Positions 7,458-14,370 of a DNA stretch of 29,745 nucleotides are shown here, piece by piece (the stretch's first letter is position 1; every line of letters starts with the position of its first letter). The stretch is from positions 1 through 29,745 of the forward strand of contig CAZSMH010000013.1 of assembly GCA_964607965.1 (NCBI GenBank), in the 5' to 3' direction. The position numbers and the translations under genes are program-made. Under the pieces are notes generated by a model. It did not search any database. It worked only from the letters and a program-made list of their open reading frames with translations, and was not told where the DNA came from. Source of the stretch: SZUA-584 sp964607965. Its GTDB lineage: Bacteria > Bacillota > Clostridia > Christensenellales > SZUA-584.

Positions 7458-8141
7458 TTAGGAATTATTGCAGTTCGGCTGCAGCACTTCGTCAGAGAAA
7501 GGAAGCAGAAATCCGGGTATGCCGCCTGAATACGGTGCCAACTGGTATTGCTGGTAGTAGACCATAAGCCCTTCTGGTACAAGGAAGAAATTGCTTGTGT
7601 TAAGATAGCGCGCCGCGTTTGCTTCATAATCGTCAAAATATGCACCGATACCCTTTTCTATATCAGATATCATCTGCTCTGTGACCTTTCCTATGACAAG
7701 CGTTTTATACGGTGCTGACGCCGGAAAGAAACGCGACATACCTATCCTGCGGCCGCTGTTTAAGTCCCATGTTTCGGAGTTTCGCAGCGTTGAGCCGTGT
7801 GCGCCCCCCATATAACGGTATGTATCAAAGTACAGCGATACGGTGCAGTTTTTGTTGTATGTGACAGAGCAGGATATTGCAGCTTCATAAGGCCGGAACG
7901 GTATATCGCCGGTATTTGAGGTTTTAAGTGCGCGTACCGCCCGCAGATATAGGCTTTGGCGAATCTGGCGGCGGCAGATATCTGCCCTGTTTTTATGGCT
8001 GTTATTCAAAGCGTCCGCCGCGCTGCTAAACCGGGCGGACAAAAACGAAGGGTACTGCAGAGAAAATTTTAAGACCTTTGTTTTGCCGAAGAACAGCTCT
8101 TCATCGATGCTGTGCAGGCTTATCTGCATATCATGTATCAT
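7458..8141 (-). CDS. DUF3298 domain protein (RsiV/PdaC-like C-terminal domain) without signal peptide
   Basis: 227 residues starting at ATG 8141, chosen because AGGAGG lies six bases before it; the frame could begin at 8174 but lacks a site there. The C-terminal half has the DUF3298 hallmarks: SLYFDTYRYMGGAHG, then TWDLNSGRRI, and later FFLVPEGLMVYYQQYQLAPY followed by SGGIPGFLLPFSDE. In B. subtilis this domain sits in RsiV, where it binds lysozyme, and in PdaC. Those proteins are membrane-anchored; here the N-terminus (MIHDMQISLHSIDEELFFGK) has no signal peptide or membrane helix, so the protein may be cytoplasmic or spore-associated. The role is unknown. Confidence 0.72.
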   Translation of the reverse strand: MIHDMQISLHSIDEELFFGKTKVLKFSLQYPSFLSARFSSAADALNNSHKNRADICRRQIRQSLYLRAVRALKTSNTGDIPFRPYEAAISCSVTYNKNCTVSLYFDTYRYMGGAHGSTLRNSETWDLNSGRRIGMSRFFPASAPYKTLVIGKVTEQMISDIEKGIGAYFDDYEANAARYLNTSNFFLVPEGLMVYYQQYQLAPYSGGIPGFLLPFSDEVLQPNCNNS

Positions 8142-8275
8142 AAGCGGCCTCCTATTCTTAAAATACATATTCATCAGCTACGCCTTTAATGACCGATTTT
8201 TAAAAGCACCATGGCTTTACAAAACATACAAAACAATGGTAGATTTATATATAAAAGTATACTAAGGAGGCAGAT

Positions 8276-9322
8276 ATGAAAGAATTCGGAGTGTGCAGCA
8301 GCGGACAAACGGCATATCTTTATACTATTAAAAACAGCAGCGGCATGGAGGCGGTAATCACCAATTTCGGTGCGGCGCTCGTGTCGCTGAAAGTGCCTGA
8401 CAAAAACGGCCGCCCGACAGACGTTGTACTCGGATTCGATACACTGTCCGGGTACGAAAATAGCTCGACGTATATAGGGGTTACGGTGGGACGTTATGCA
8501 AACCGTATAGTTCGCGGGGTATTCAGACTTGATGGAAAGGAATACCGTCTTGACTGCAACGACGGCGTTAACCACCTGCACGGCGGTCTTTCGGGGTTTG
8601 GCAAACGGCTCTGGAACGCGGTAAAGACTTCGGAATGCAGCGTGACGCTGGCGCTTTTCAGCCATGATATGGACCAAGGCTATCCGGGAAATGTCATAGT
8701 AAGCGTCACTTACACCCTTGATGAAGACGCACTGCGGTTAAACTACAGCGGAATGTGCGACAAAACAACTATTTTAAACCTTACCAATCACTCATACTTC
8801 AATCTAGAAGGACAGGACGGCGGACCAATACTTGACCATCATCTTAGGATAAACTCGGACGCAATAGCGCCCGTTGACAAATTCGGCAGCGTAACAGGCG
8901 AGATTATGGACGTGTCGGGAACTCCTTTTGATTTTCGCGGCGGCAAGCAGATAGGCCGGGATATAAACCAAAACCACGAGCAGTTGCAGTATGCCGCCGG
9001 ATATGACCATCATTATTTCATTAATAAAAAAGCCGGCTCGGCTGCGCAGGCTTACTGCGAAAAAACAGGCATCTGCATGACCTTGTGTACAGACAGCCCG
9101 GGCGTACAGCTTTATACAGGCAACTACCTTGATGATAAGCTGGATATAAAAGGGGGACGAAAGACTTCGCACCGGCTTGCATTCTGCCTGGAAACGCAGA
9201 ACGCTCCCGATTCGGTAAACAAGCCGCAGTTTGGCGACAACGCTGTGCTTAAGACAGGCGGATTTGTGCAGTATCAGACAAGCTATGCGTTTAGCACAAT
9301 AAAGCCGCAATGGGTTAAATAA
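8276..9322 (+). CDS. galM: Aldose 1-epimerase (galactose mutarotase)
   Basis: Interconverts alpha and beta anomers of aldoses such as galactose and glucose in the cytoplasm. The 348 residues match GalM. Visible motifs are NFGAALVSLKVPD near residue 32, GRYANRI near 74, NHLHGG around 98-103 (general acid/base histidine), LTNHSYFNL near 170 (second histidine) and FCLETQNAPDSVN with the catalytic Glu near residue 305. The ATG at 8276 follows AAGGAGG. No other galactose-utilisation genes are in the window. Confidence 0.93.
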   Translation: MKEFGVCSSGQTAYLYTIKNSSGMEAVITNFGAALVSLKVPDKNGRPTDVVLGFDTLSGYENSSTYIGVTVGRYANRIVRGVFRLDGKEYRLDCNDGVNHLHGGLSGFGKRLWNAVKTSECSVTLALFSHDMDQGYPGNVIVSVTYTLDEDALRLNYSGMCDKTTILNLTNHSYFNLEGQDGGPILDHHLRINSDAIAPVDKFGSVTGEIMDVSGTPFDFRGGKQIGRDINQNHEQLQYAAGYDHHYFINKKAGSAAQAYCEKTGICMTLCTDSPGVQLYTGNYLDDKLDIKGGRKTSHRLAFCLETQNAPDSVNKPQFGDNAVLKTGGFVQYQTSYAFSTIKPQWVK

Positions 9323-9353
9323 AGCTCATAAAAACTGCGCCTGCGTTTAAGGC

Positions 9354-9383
9354 TTGTTTTAAAAGACGCAGATATGGTATGAT
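9354..9383 (+). promoter_or_regulatory. Candidate promoter of the peptidoglycan-binding protein gene
   Basis: TTGTTT (9354-9359), 18-base spacer, TATGAT (9378-9383), located 36 bases before the start codon. Confidence 0.45.
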
Positions 9384-9418
9384 ATATTAAGCTTTTAGAA
9401 TGTATTGGGAGAGCCGAT

Positions 9419-10168
9419 ATGAAAAAACTTATTCTCGTATTTGTTGTTACGATTCTTATATTCATGCTCTGCGCGTCAGTGGCGCTTGGAGCTCCTGAGG
9501 GCTTTGAGACGCTTAAACTTAAAAGCCAGGGTACAGAAGTTTTTATGGTACAGATGCGCCTTAGAGATTTAGGCTATTTGAATTACCGTGCGACCGGGGA
9601 GTATCTTTCCAAAACCGAAACCGCCGTACGCAGCTTTCAGGAATATAACGAGCTTGATGCCGACGGTCAGATCGGCCCGATTACTTACGATAAACTCTTC
9701 TCTAACAACGTTGTCCGCAGGCCTCTTGACTCAAGCGTTGCTGTTAAGTCCGGCCCCCCTCCTGTGGGTATCCCAAGCGGGTTCGGCCAGCTTTCAGACT
9801 GGGATACCATAAATGAGAAATTTCCGGAGGGCGCTACGGCGACCGTGACCGATTATAATTCGGACAAGAGCTTTCAAGTAAAACGCACGGGTGGAGAAGG
9901 GCATGCGGATATAAAGCCGGTTGATCAGGCAGCTGATGACATTTTCCTCGAATGCTTCGGGGGCGAGCCGAACTGGGAAAAACGTTCGGTATTCGTAACG
10001 GTGGGGGGCACAAAATACGCCGCCTCTCTGTTCGGCAATCCTCACGGCGATGATGAGCATACATGCCTTTACTTTTACAACAGCACTTCGGATGTTTTCG
10101 GTTTTGTGGACAAGGAACACCAAAAATGGGTGCTGCGCGCCGCAGGGCTGCCTATGCAGTATCAATAA
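9419..10168 (+). CDS. Secreted peptidoglycan-binding domain protein with conserved C-terminal domain
   Basis: 249 residues. MKKLILVFVVTILIFMLCAS is a signal peptide, with likely cleavage after VALG near residue 24. Residues about 33-90 form a PG_binding_1 domain (GTEVFMVQMRLRDLGYLN, then TETAVRSFQEYNELDADG and GPITYDKLF). The C-terminal 130 residues include FPEGATATVTDYNSDKSF, KRTGGEGHADIKPVD, AASLFGNPHG and CLYFYNS, ending EHQKW. This resembles, in diverged form, a domain I recall in clostridial wall proteins with HADxxP and NGMPHG/HFCIHF-type motifs; its chemistry is not known to me. The conserved His/Asp pattern suggests metal binding or catalysis. The gene ends at a strong terminator. Confidence 0.8.
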   Translation: MKKLILVFVVTILIFMLCASVALGAPEGFETLKLKSQGTEVFMVQMRLRDLGYLNYRATGEYLSKTETAVRSFQEYNELDADGQIGPITYDKLFSNNVVRRPLDSSVAVKSGPPPVGIPSGFGQLSDWDTINEKFPEGATATVTDYNSDKSFQVKRTGGEGHADIKPVDQAADDIFLECFGGEPNWEKRSVFVTVGGTKYAASLFGNPHGDDEHTCLYFYNSTSDVFGFVDKEHQKWVLRAAGLPMQYQ

Positions 10169-10180
10169 AAGAAACTAACA

Positions 10181-10205
10181 AGGGACGCGCAAGCGTCCTT
10201 TTTGT
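10181..10205 (+). terminator. Rho-independent terminator
   Basis: GGACGC-GCAA-GCGTCC (10183-10198) with a GNRA tetraloop, followed by TTTTTG. It lies just after the peptidoglycan-binding protein gene and before the convergent deacetylase gene. Confidence 0.88.
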
Positions 10206-10222
10206 TTGCCGAAAACACCCCA

Positions 10223-11062
10223 TTAGCGAGCAGGCGCAGCCTTAAAATTATCAAGGCTCCCGAACCGGTATCCCATAGCCTTCCACTCTGTTATAACAGA
10301 ATCCAGCACCTTCGCGTTTGTGGCAGACGTGGCATGCAGCAGTGCCACCATGCCCGGGTGAGTGCGTGAAATAATCGTGTCAAAGGCCGCGCTCTCGGAA
10401 GGCTGGTTGTCGTTGTACCAGTCCTTGTACGCAAAGCTCCAGAAAACGGTTTTGTAACCTAATTGCTGTGCGTATTTTAAGCAACGCTCGCTCAAGCTGC
10501 CCTCGGGCGGACGGAAGTATTTAGGCATCTGTTTGCCCGTTGTATCGGAATATATTTTTTCAACGCCTTCCATTTGGGTCTTAAACTCCTCAAAGTCGGC
10601 CATTTGGGCCATGTTCTTATGGTTTGTGGAATGGTTGCAAACAAGGTGACCTTCCTCCGCCATTCGGCATACCAGCTGTGGGTTTGTTTTTATATAATGC
10701 CCGACAAGAAAAAATGCGGCAGGCACGTTATGTTTTTTCAGCGTGTCGAGTATCTGCTCCGTGTAGCCGTTTTCATACCCCGCGTCAAAAGTTAAGTAAA
10801 TTATCTTTTCATCGCCGCCGCCTATCCAAAAACCGTCGAAGTTTTTGATAAAGGAAAACTCGGGGGGCTCCGCCGGCTGTTTTTCGTCGGCGCTCGGTTT
10901 ATAATACCACCCGTAAACCGTATCTTGTGTATGCGCGGCCTGCTGCTTTATGCCGCGCGAAGCAAAACATGCGCTTGACGCAAAACCGCTTGCCACCGCA
11001 AACCCAAGCAAAACGATATCAAGACAGGCGGCGGTAAAAACGATAAGCCCTCCTCGTTTCAT
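10223..11062 (-). CDS. PdaA-type polysaccharide deacetylase (muramic delta-lactam synthesis)
   Basis: 279 residues. The N-terminus has a hydrophobic signal or anchor (LIVFTAACLDIVLLGFAVAS), placing the enzyme outside the membrane or in the intermembrane space of the forespore. The NodB domain starts near residue 85, with TFDAGYENG at 91-99, NHSTNH at 143-148 (metal-binding HxxxH), RPPEG at 184-188 and TVFWSFAYKDWYNDNQ, all typical of the PdaA subgroup that deacetylates muramic acid so that the cortex gains delta-lactam. The second Asp of the NodB TFDD motif is Ala; PdaA of B. subtilis has Asn there. The start at 11062 has GCGAGG upstream. A sigma-G-like promoter lies at 11082-11112. Neighbouring gerQ and cwlJ support a spore role. 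Confidence 0.85.
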   Translation of the reverse strand: MKRGGLIVFTAACLDIVLLGFAVASGFASSACFASRGIKQQAAHTQDTVYGWYYKPSADEKQPAEPPEFSFIKNFDGFWIGGGDEKIIYLTFDAGYENGYTEQILDTLKKHNVPAAFFLVGHYIKTNPQLVCRMAEEGHLVCNHSTNHKNMAQMADFEEFKTQMEGVEKIYSDTTGKQMPKYFRPPEGSLSERCLKYAQQLGYKTVFWSFAYKDWYNDNQPSESAAFDTIISRTHPGMVALLHATSATNAKVLDSVITEWKAMGYRFGSLDNFKAAPAR

Positions 11063-11081
11063 CAGCTTTTCCTCGCTTATT

Positions 11082-11112
11082 AAATAATTCCGTATATATA
11101 CAATAGCTATGC
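11082..11112 (-). promoter_or_regulatory. Sigma-F/G-like promoter before the PdaA-type gene
   Basis: Minus strand: GCATA, 16 bases, then GGAATTATTT, which fits the forespore sigma consensus (GYATR and GGNRANAMTW) at 8 of 10 positions in the -10. pdaA of B. subtilis is sigma-G dependent, so the match is in the expected place. Confidence 0.35.
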
Positions 11113-11170
11113 GCCAAAGATGCGCGATATGTTGTTTTTAGTCTTATGTAAAGGCATTTGCGGTATGCAG

Positions 11171-11206
11171 TGCTTGCATAAATTGGTATATACAATTATG
11201 CAAGCA
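11171..11206. repeat. Long inverted repeat (hairpin) between gerQ and the PdaA-type gene
   Basis: TGCTTGCATAAATTG (11171-11185) and CAATTATGCAAGCA (11193-11206) pair over 14 bases with one bulged A around a 7-base loop. On the plus strand an imperfect T-rich tract follows (AAGCTTTTTATTA), but no plus-strand gene reads into it. It may be a terminator for an unseen transcript, an RNA leader element, or a protein-binding palindrome. Confidence 0.5.
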
Positions 11207-11245
11207 TTATTAAGCTTTTTATTATAGGTTGTCCTAATTCCCAGT

Positions 11246-11274
11246 CCCCAAAAAAGATAAATGCTCTTTTGGGG
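11246..11274 (-). terminator. Hairpin just after gerQ, weak terminator
   Basis: CCCCAAAA and TTTTGGGG form a perfect 8-base stem around a 13-base loop, beginning seven bases beyond the gerQ stop. No proper T-run follows on the minus strand, so it may slow or stabilise the mRNA end rather than terminate strongly. Confidence 0.4.
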
Positions 11275-11281
11275 TTATGTT

Positions 11282-11737
11282 TCAGCTGTATATGGTGACA
11301 AACTTGATGGAATAAAGGTCGCACATTATAAGCTCGTCGCTTAACAGCGGACGCAGCACTATATAGCTTGCGCCGACCTCTACAAGCTCTCCTATTCTGT
11401 CAACAAGAGCGCCGGATGTACCAATCAAAAATTCCACCCGCATGCTTCTGCCGAGAAAATTACGGAGAAATCCTGCGGTATAATACGGGCTCTGCACGGT
11501 GGACGGCGCTTCGGCAGCAGGCGGTGCGGCAGGAGCCATAGGCACCAGCGGTCTTGACGGCGTTGTGTCGGCAGGCGTATACGGCATGGTTTCCGCAGCG
11601 GGCGGCATAACAGACCTGCCAGAAGGCAATCCCGGTCTGCCGGAAGGAACGCGCTGCAAATCCGAACGTGTCATATTGTGCGGCCGCTGCATATCCGTAA
11701 TTGTGCGGTTTTCGGGATAGCCATAATTATTTGTCAT
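11282..11737 (-). CDS. gerQ: GerQ-like spore coat protein
   Basis: 151 residues. The N-terminal 80 residues are low-complexity and rich in Pro, Ala, Arg, Ser and Thr. The C-terminal 65 (from YYTAGFLRNFLGRSMRVEF, through GTSGALVDRIGELVEVG, to IMCDLYSIKFVTIYS) match the conserved GerQ domain. In Bacillus, GerQ is a coat protein needed for CwlJ to be placed and active, and its gene lies directly after cwlJ, exactly as here (25 bases apart). The RBS is GGGGGTGA before ATG 11737. Odd: there is only one lysine, near the C-terminus, whereas B. subtilis GerQ is crosslinked through N-terminal lysines by transglutaminase. Confidence 0.82.
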   Translation of the reverse strand: MTNNYGYPENRTITDMQRPHNMTRSDLQRVPSGRPGLPSGRSVMPPAAETMPYTPADTTPSRPLVPMAPAAPPAAEAPSTVQSPYYTAGFLRNFLGRSMRVEFLIGTSGALVDRIGELVEVGASYIVLRPLLSDELIMCDLYSIKFVTIYS

Positions 11738-11762
11738 ATTCTATTTCACCCCCTTTAATATA

Positions 11763-12206
11763 TTATGTCAGCGCATACAGCGATGTCGGCTGGAAGAAAC
11801 AATGGTCGCGTATTCTGTTAAACTGTACTCCCGTACGGTTATACGGAAAATACGCAGGGCAGCTGGGGCTGAAAGGGTTCATGTACCAAAGCGTTTCCGC
11901 AGCTCCCGGATGCACGTTTCCCGAAAGTGCCCAGTCCGCAACGTCATAATGTATCTGCTCGGGCGGTTTTGCCCACACAGTCTGGGGATTTATCTGTCCG
12001 CCTATTGCAGTAAGATAACAGGAAAACTGGTTGGGCTGGGTCAGCACGCGCCGCAGGTCTCCCTGACCTGTGCGAAGGTATTCCCCGTACGAGATATGGA
12101 CCCTGTTCATAATAGTGGTAGCCACGGCCTGCATGCCCCCCAGCCCCTCGCCTTCAGCTTCGCACCTTATCATTCGCGCAAATAATTCCCTTGCTTCAAA
12201 CTCCAT
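11763..12206 (-). CDS. cwlJ: Spore cortex-lytic hydrolase CwlJ
   Basis: 147 residues, a stand-alone Hydrolase_2 (SleB/CwlJ) catalytic domain without the peptidoglycan-binding domain or signal peptide of SleB, as expected for CwlJ, which is deposited from the mother cell at the coat-cortex boundary. The N-terminus has the catalytic Glu region (MIRCEAEGEG, Glu16), then AVATTIMNRV, FSCYLTAIGG and LWYMNPFSPSCP. It cleaves delta-lactam-containing cortex at germination, so it depends on the product of the PdaA-type enzyme two genes away. GGTGAT precedes the ATG at 12206. It forms an operon with gerQ. Confidence 0.9.
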   Translation of the reverse strand: MEFEARELFARMIRCEAEGEGLGGMQAVATTIMNRVHISYGEYLRTGQGDLRRVLTQPNQFSCYLTAIGGQINPQTVWAKPPEQIHYDVADWALSGNVHPGAAETLWYMNPFSPSCPAYFPYNRTGVQFNRIRDHCFFQPTSLYALT

Positions 12207-12337
12207 TTATTATCACCATTTAAACTTTGTTTTTACGGCGCCGTTTGTTTACATACAGTATAGTATACTTGCAGAGCCCAAAAAGTGATTAAAAGCGGAT
12301 ATTAAAAACTTAACCACACAAACTTTTTTAAATCGTG

Positions 12338-12366
12338 AACAGCGCATACTCTGTGCCCATATAATA
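12338..12366 (+). promoter_or_regulatory. Sigma-K-like promoter before the LysM/GH18 gene
   Basis: AACA (12338-12341), 16 bases, CATATAATA (12358-12366). This fits the late mother-cell consensus (AC, 16-17 bases, CATANNNTA); the -10 is also one base from the sigma-E form. It ends 40 bases before the TTG start. Confidence 0.42.
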
Positions 12367-12405
12367 CAACAGTCATAAAATACATATTTAAGGATGTGAT
12401 AAGCT

Positions 12406-13704
12406 TTGGACATACATGTTGTTAAAGCCGGCGACACGCTGTATAACTTAGCTCAGCGGTACGGCGTGGGTGTAGACGCGCTCTATTCTGCCAACGAACT
12501 TACAGACCTTCCGCACCTTGTCGTGGGGCAGACGCTTGTTATACCGACAGTTGAGGTTTCACATACCGTGAGAGCAGGAGAATCGCTTTTTACCATAGCT
12601 CGGCGTTACGGTACAACGGTGGACAGCGTTATAGCTCTTAATACCATAGAAAATCCGGATGTGATTTCGCCCGGAATGGTTCTGCGAATACCCGTGCGCG
12701 AGAAGAACTACGGTTTTATTGAAGTCAACGGCTATATAGAGCCCAGCACGGCGCAGCGTGAAACACAGATAATACAGGAGGTGGGGGAGTACCTAACGTA
12801 TCTTTCGCCGTTCAGCTATCAGGTGCGCGCCGACGGCAGTCTCGCGCCTATAAACGATACCGCAATGCTTGCGCAGGCGAGGGCATATCGCGTTGCGGCG
12901 CTGCTTGTCATCACCAACTTTAGGGGCGGAAACTTTGATACCGAGCTAGTAGACAGCATTCTTGAAAGCCCGGCGCTGCAGGATACTCTTATACAGAGCA
13001 TGATATCTGTTTTGAGGGAGAAAGGCTATTACGGCGTAAACATAGACTTCGAGAGAATATCGCCCGAAAAGCGCGAAGCGTACAACAGCTTTTTAAGGCG
13101 CGTTACTGCCGCGCTGCACCCGCTTAATTACGTTGTTTCAACGGCGCTTGCTCCAAAACCCTCGGATGTTCAGACGGGCGCATGGCACGGCGCACACGAT
13201 TACGCCGCCCACGGCGAGATTGTGGATTTTGTCATAATAATGACTTATGAATGGGGCTGGTCGGGAGGGCCGCCCTATGCAGTAGCTCCCATAGACCTTG
13301 TAGAAGAGGTTATAAGCTACGCGGCGTCCGTTATACCCAGCCGCAAAATTATTATGGGAATGCCGCTTTACGGCTACGACTGGCAGCTGCCTTACATGCC
13401 GGATGCAAAATGGGCGCGCCGGCTGTCTCCGCAGCAGGCCGTCGCTCTTGCTGCCAGAGTGGGCGCACAGATACGGTTTGATGAGCAGACGCAGTCTCCC
13501 ACGTTTAAGTATTATGATGAAAACGGTGTGCAGCATGAGGTTTGGTTTGAGGACGCGCGCAGCGTGCGTGCCAAATTCCTTCTGGTAAACAAGTACGATT
13601 TGCGCGGCGTAAGCTACTGGCTGCTGGGGCTGTCTTTCCCGCAAAACTGGGTTGTGCTGGACAGCATGTTCAACATAGTGAAAGTAATACCGCAGCAGGC
13701 TTAA
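12406..13704 (+). CDS. LysM-GH18 spore peptidoglycan hydrolase (YaaH/SleL family)
   Basis: 432 residues without a signal peptide: two LysM repeats (about residues 3-47 and 51-96) followed by a glycoside hydrolase 18 barrel (about 105-425). The catalytic DxE signature is GYYGVNIDFERI, with Asp214 and Glu216. Relatives (YaaH, SleL) are N-acetylglucosaminidases in the spore coat that trim cortex fragments at germination; LysM binds the glycan. The start is TTG at 12406, behind AAGGATGTGAT, and gives the usual IHVVKAGDTLYNLA opening. It is divergent from cwlJ-gerQ with a sporulation-type promoter, and ends at a hairpin terminator. Substrate and bond are inferred from the family. Confidence 0.9.
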   Translation: MDIHVVKAGDTLYNLAQRYGVGVDALYSANELTDLPHLVVGQTLVIPTVEVSHTVRAGESLFTIARRYGTTVDSVIALNTIENPDVISPGMVLRIPVREKNYGFIEVNGYIEPSTAQRETQIIQEVGEYLTYLSPFSYQVRADGSLAPINDTAMLAQARAYRVAALLVITNFRGGNFDTELVDSILESPALQDTLIQSMISVLREKGYYGVNIDFERISPEKREAYNSFLRRVTAALHPLNYVVSTALAPKPSDVQTGAWHGAHDYAAHGEIVDFVIIMTYEWGWSGGPPYAVAPIDLVEEVISYAASVIPSRKIIMGMPLYGYDWQLPYMPDAKWARRLSPQQAVALAARVGAQIRFDEQTQSPTFKYYDENGVQHEVWFEDARSVRAKFLLVNKYDLRGVSYWLLGLSFPQNWVVLDSMFNIVKVIPQQA

Positions 13705-13746
13705 GGCAAAACATAAACTGGTCATCCATAAATATCACGGCAACAT

Positions 13747-13792
13747 AAGAATTCCAAGCGCGGGCACGGCTCGTTCTTGGGATTCTTTGCTT
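13747..13792 (+). terminator. Terminator after the LysM/GH18 gene
   Basis: AAGAATTCCAAG (13747-13758) pairs with CTTGGGATTCTT (13776-13787) over 12 bases with one G-U. The GC-rich loop can itself pair in part, and TTTGCTTTG follows. Confidence 0.65.
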
Positions 13793-13824
13793 TGCGGAGT
13801 AATAAGCGTGTTTTTTTATATACA

Positions 13825-13853
13825 TTGACATTTATTTATTTTGTGCATATACT
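13825..13853 (+). promoter_or_regulatory. Promoter of arsR
   Basis: TTGACA (13825-13830), exactly 17 bases, TATACT (13848-13853): close to perfect sigma-A consensus. The operator palindrome begins six bases after the -10. Confidence 0.8.
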
Positions 13854-13858
13854 GATAT

Positions 13859-13880
13859 CATATCAAATATATTTGATATG
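13859..13880 (+). promoter_or_regulatory. ArsR operator, copy 1
   Basis: A perfect 22-base palindrome with half-site CATATCAAATA, covering the predicted transcription start of arsR. The core ATCAAA-N4-TTTGAT recurs before the permease gene. Dyads of this type are bound by ArsR/SmtB-family repressors in Gram-positives, so autoregulation is very likely. Confidence 0.78.
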
Positions 13881-13890
13881 AGGTGATAAT

Positions 13891-14196
13891 TTGGCAGCAG
13901 ATTATAAGGGGCATGCAAAAGTATTTAAGGCCTTTTGTGATGAAAAACGGCTGCAAATACTTGATTTATTGTGTGGCGGTGAAAAATGTGCTTGCGTTTT
14001 GCTGGAACAGCTAGACCTTTTGCAGTCAGGGCTTTCATATCACATGAAGATTTTGGTCGAGTCGGGAATTGTGGTGAGCCGCCAGGAAGGTAAATGGACA
14101 CATTACATGCTTAGCGAAAAAGGCAGCGCTTACGCTATAGCTCTCTTAAAAGAGATAACAACACCGAACACGGTTAAAATTAACTGCTGCAAATGA
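13891..14196 (+). CDS. arsR: ArsR/SmtB-family metalloid-responsive repressor
   Basis: 101 residues with one winged-helix domain (FKAFCDEKRLQILDLL, recognition helix about LLQSGLSYHMKILVESGIV, wing RQEGKWTHYML). The metal-binding segment is EKCACVLL (Cys33, Cys35), matching the ELCVCDL motif through which classical ArsR proteins sense As(III)/Sb(III). Further cysteines are at 16 and 28, and a vicinal pair at 99-100 in the tail NCCK. The start is TTG at 13891 behind AGGTGAT. It likely represses itself and the downstream permease through the two palindromes. The inducer could be trivalent arsenic, antimony or an organoarsenical. Confidence 0.9.
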   Translation: MAADYKGHAKVFKAFCDEKRLQILDLLCGGEKCACVLLEQLDLLQSGLSYHMKILVESGIVVSRQEGKWTHYMLSEKGSAYAIALLKEITTPNTVKINCCK

Positions 14197-14203
14197 TACA
14201 GGT

Positions 14204-14220
14204 CATCTAGCGGTGGCTTT
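14204..14220 (+). repeat. Direct repeat / hairpin copy 1 after arsR
   Basis: CATCTAGCGGTGGCTTT, 16 of 17 bases identical to 14340-14356. As RNA it still folds (GUCAUC-UAGC-GGUGGC) with two G-U pairs, right after the arsR stop, so it is a second and weaker copy of the terminator hairpin. Confidence 0.55.
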
Positions 14221-14229
14221 AGGAGATAA

Positions 14230-14314
14230 CTGTTATTCTGACGAACCGAAGGGAGGTAGAATCCCACGGGAACGGCTGAGAACATAGGATACTGCGCTAC
14301 GCTCAGTATGACAG
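14230..14314. repeat. Decayed palindromic repeat element between arsR and the permease
   Basis: About 85 bases beginning CTGTTATTCTGACG and ending ACGCTCAGTATGACAG, so the ends are imperfect inverted repeats; an inner AGAATCCCACGGG and ATAGGAT can also pair. It resembles the long-hairpin intergenic repeats with ends like GTCATTCTGAGCG that I recall being dispersed in many bacterial genomes. No reading frame is present. Probably a degenerate, non-autonomous repeat. Confidence 0.5.
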
Positions 14315-14333
14315 AAGGGAACTTTCGTCAAGC

Positions 14334-14360
14334 AAAAGCCATCTAGCGATGGCTTTTAAA
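14334..14360 (+). terminator. Hairpin terminator or attenuator between arsR and the permease
   Basis: AAAAGCCATC-TAGC-GATGGCTTTT: a perfect 10-base stem with a 4-base loop and a short T-tract. It should end or reduce arsR transcripts before the permease, which has its own operator copy just downstream. Confidence 0.7.
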
Positions 14361-14370
14361 AGGCGGAATA

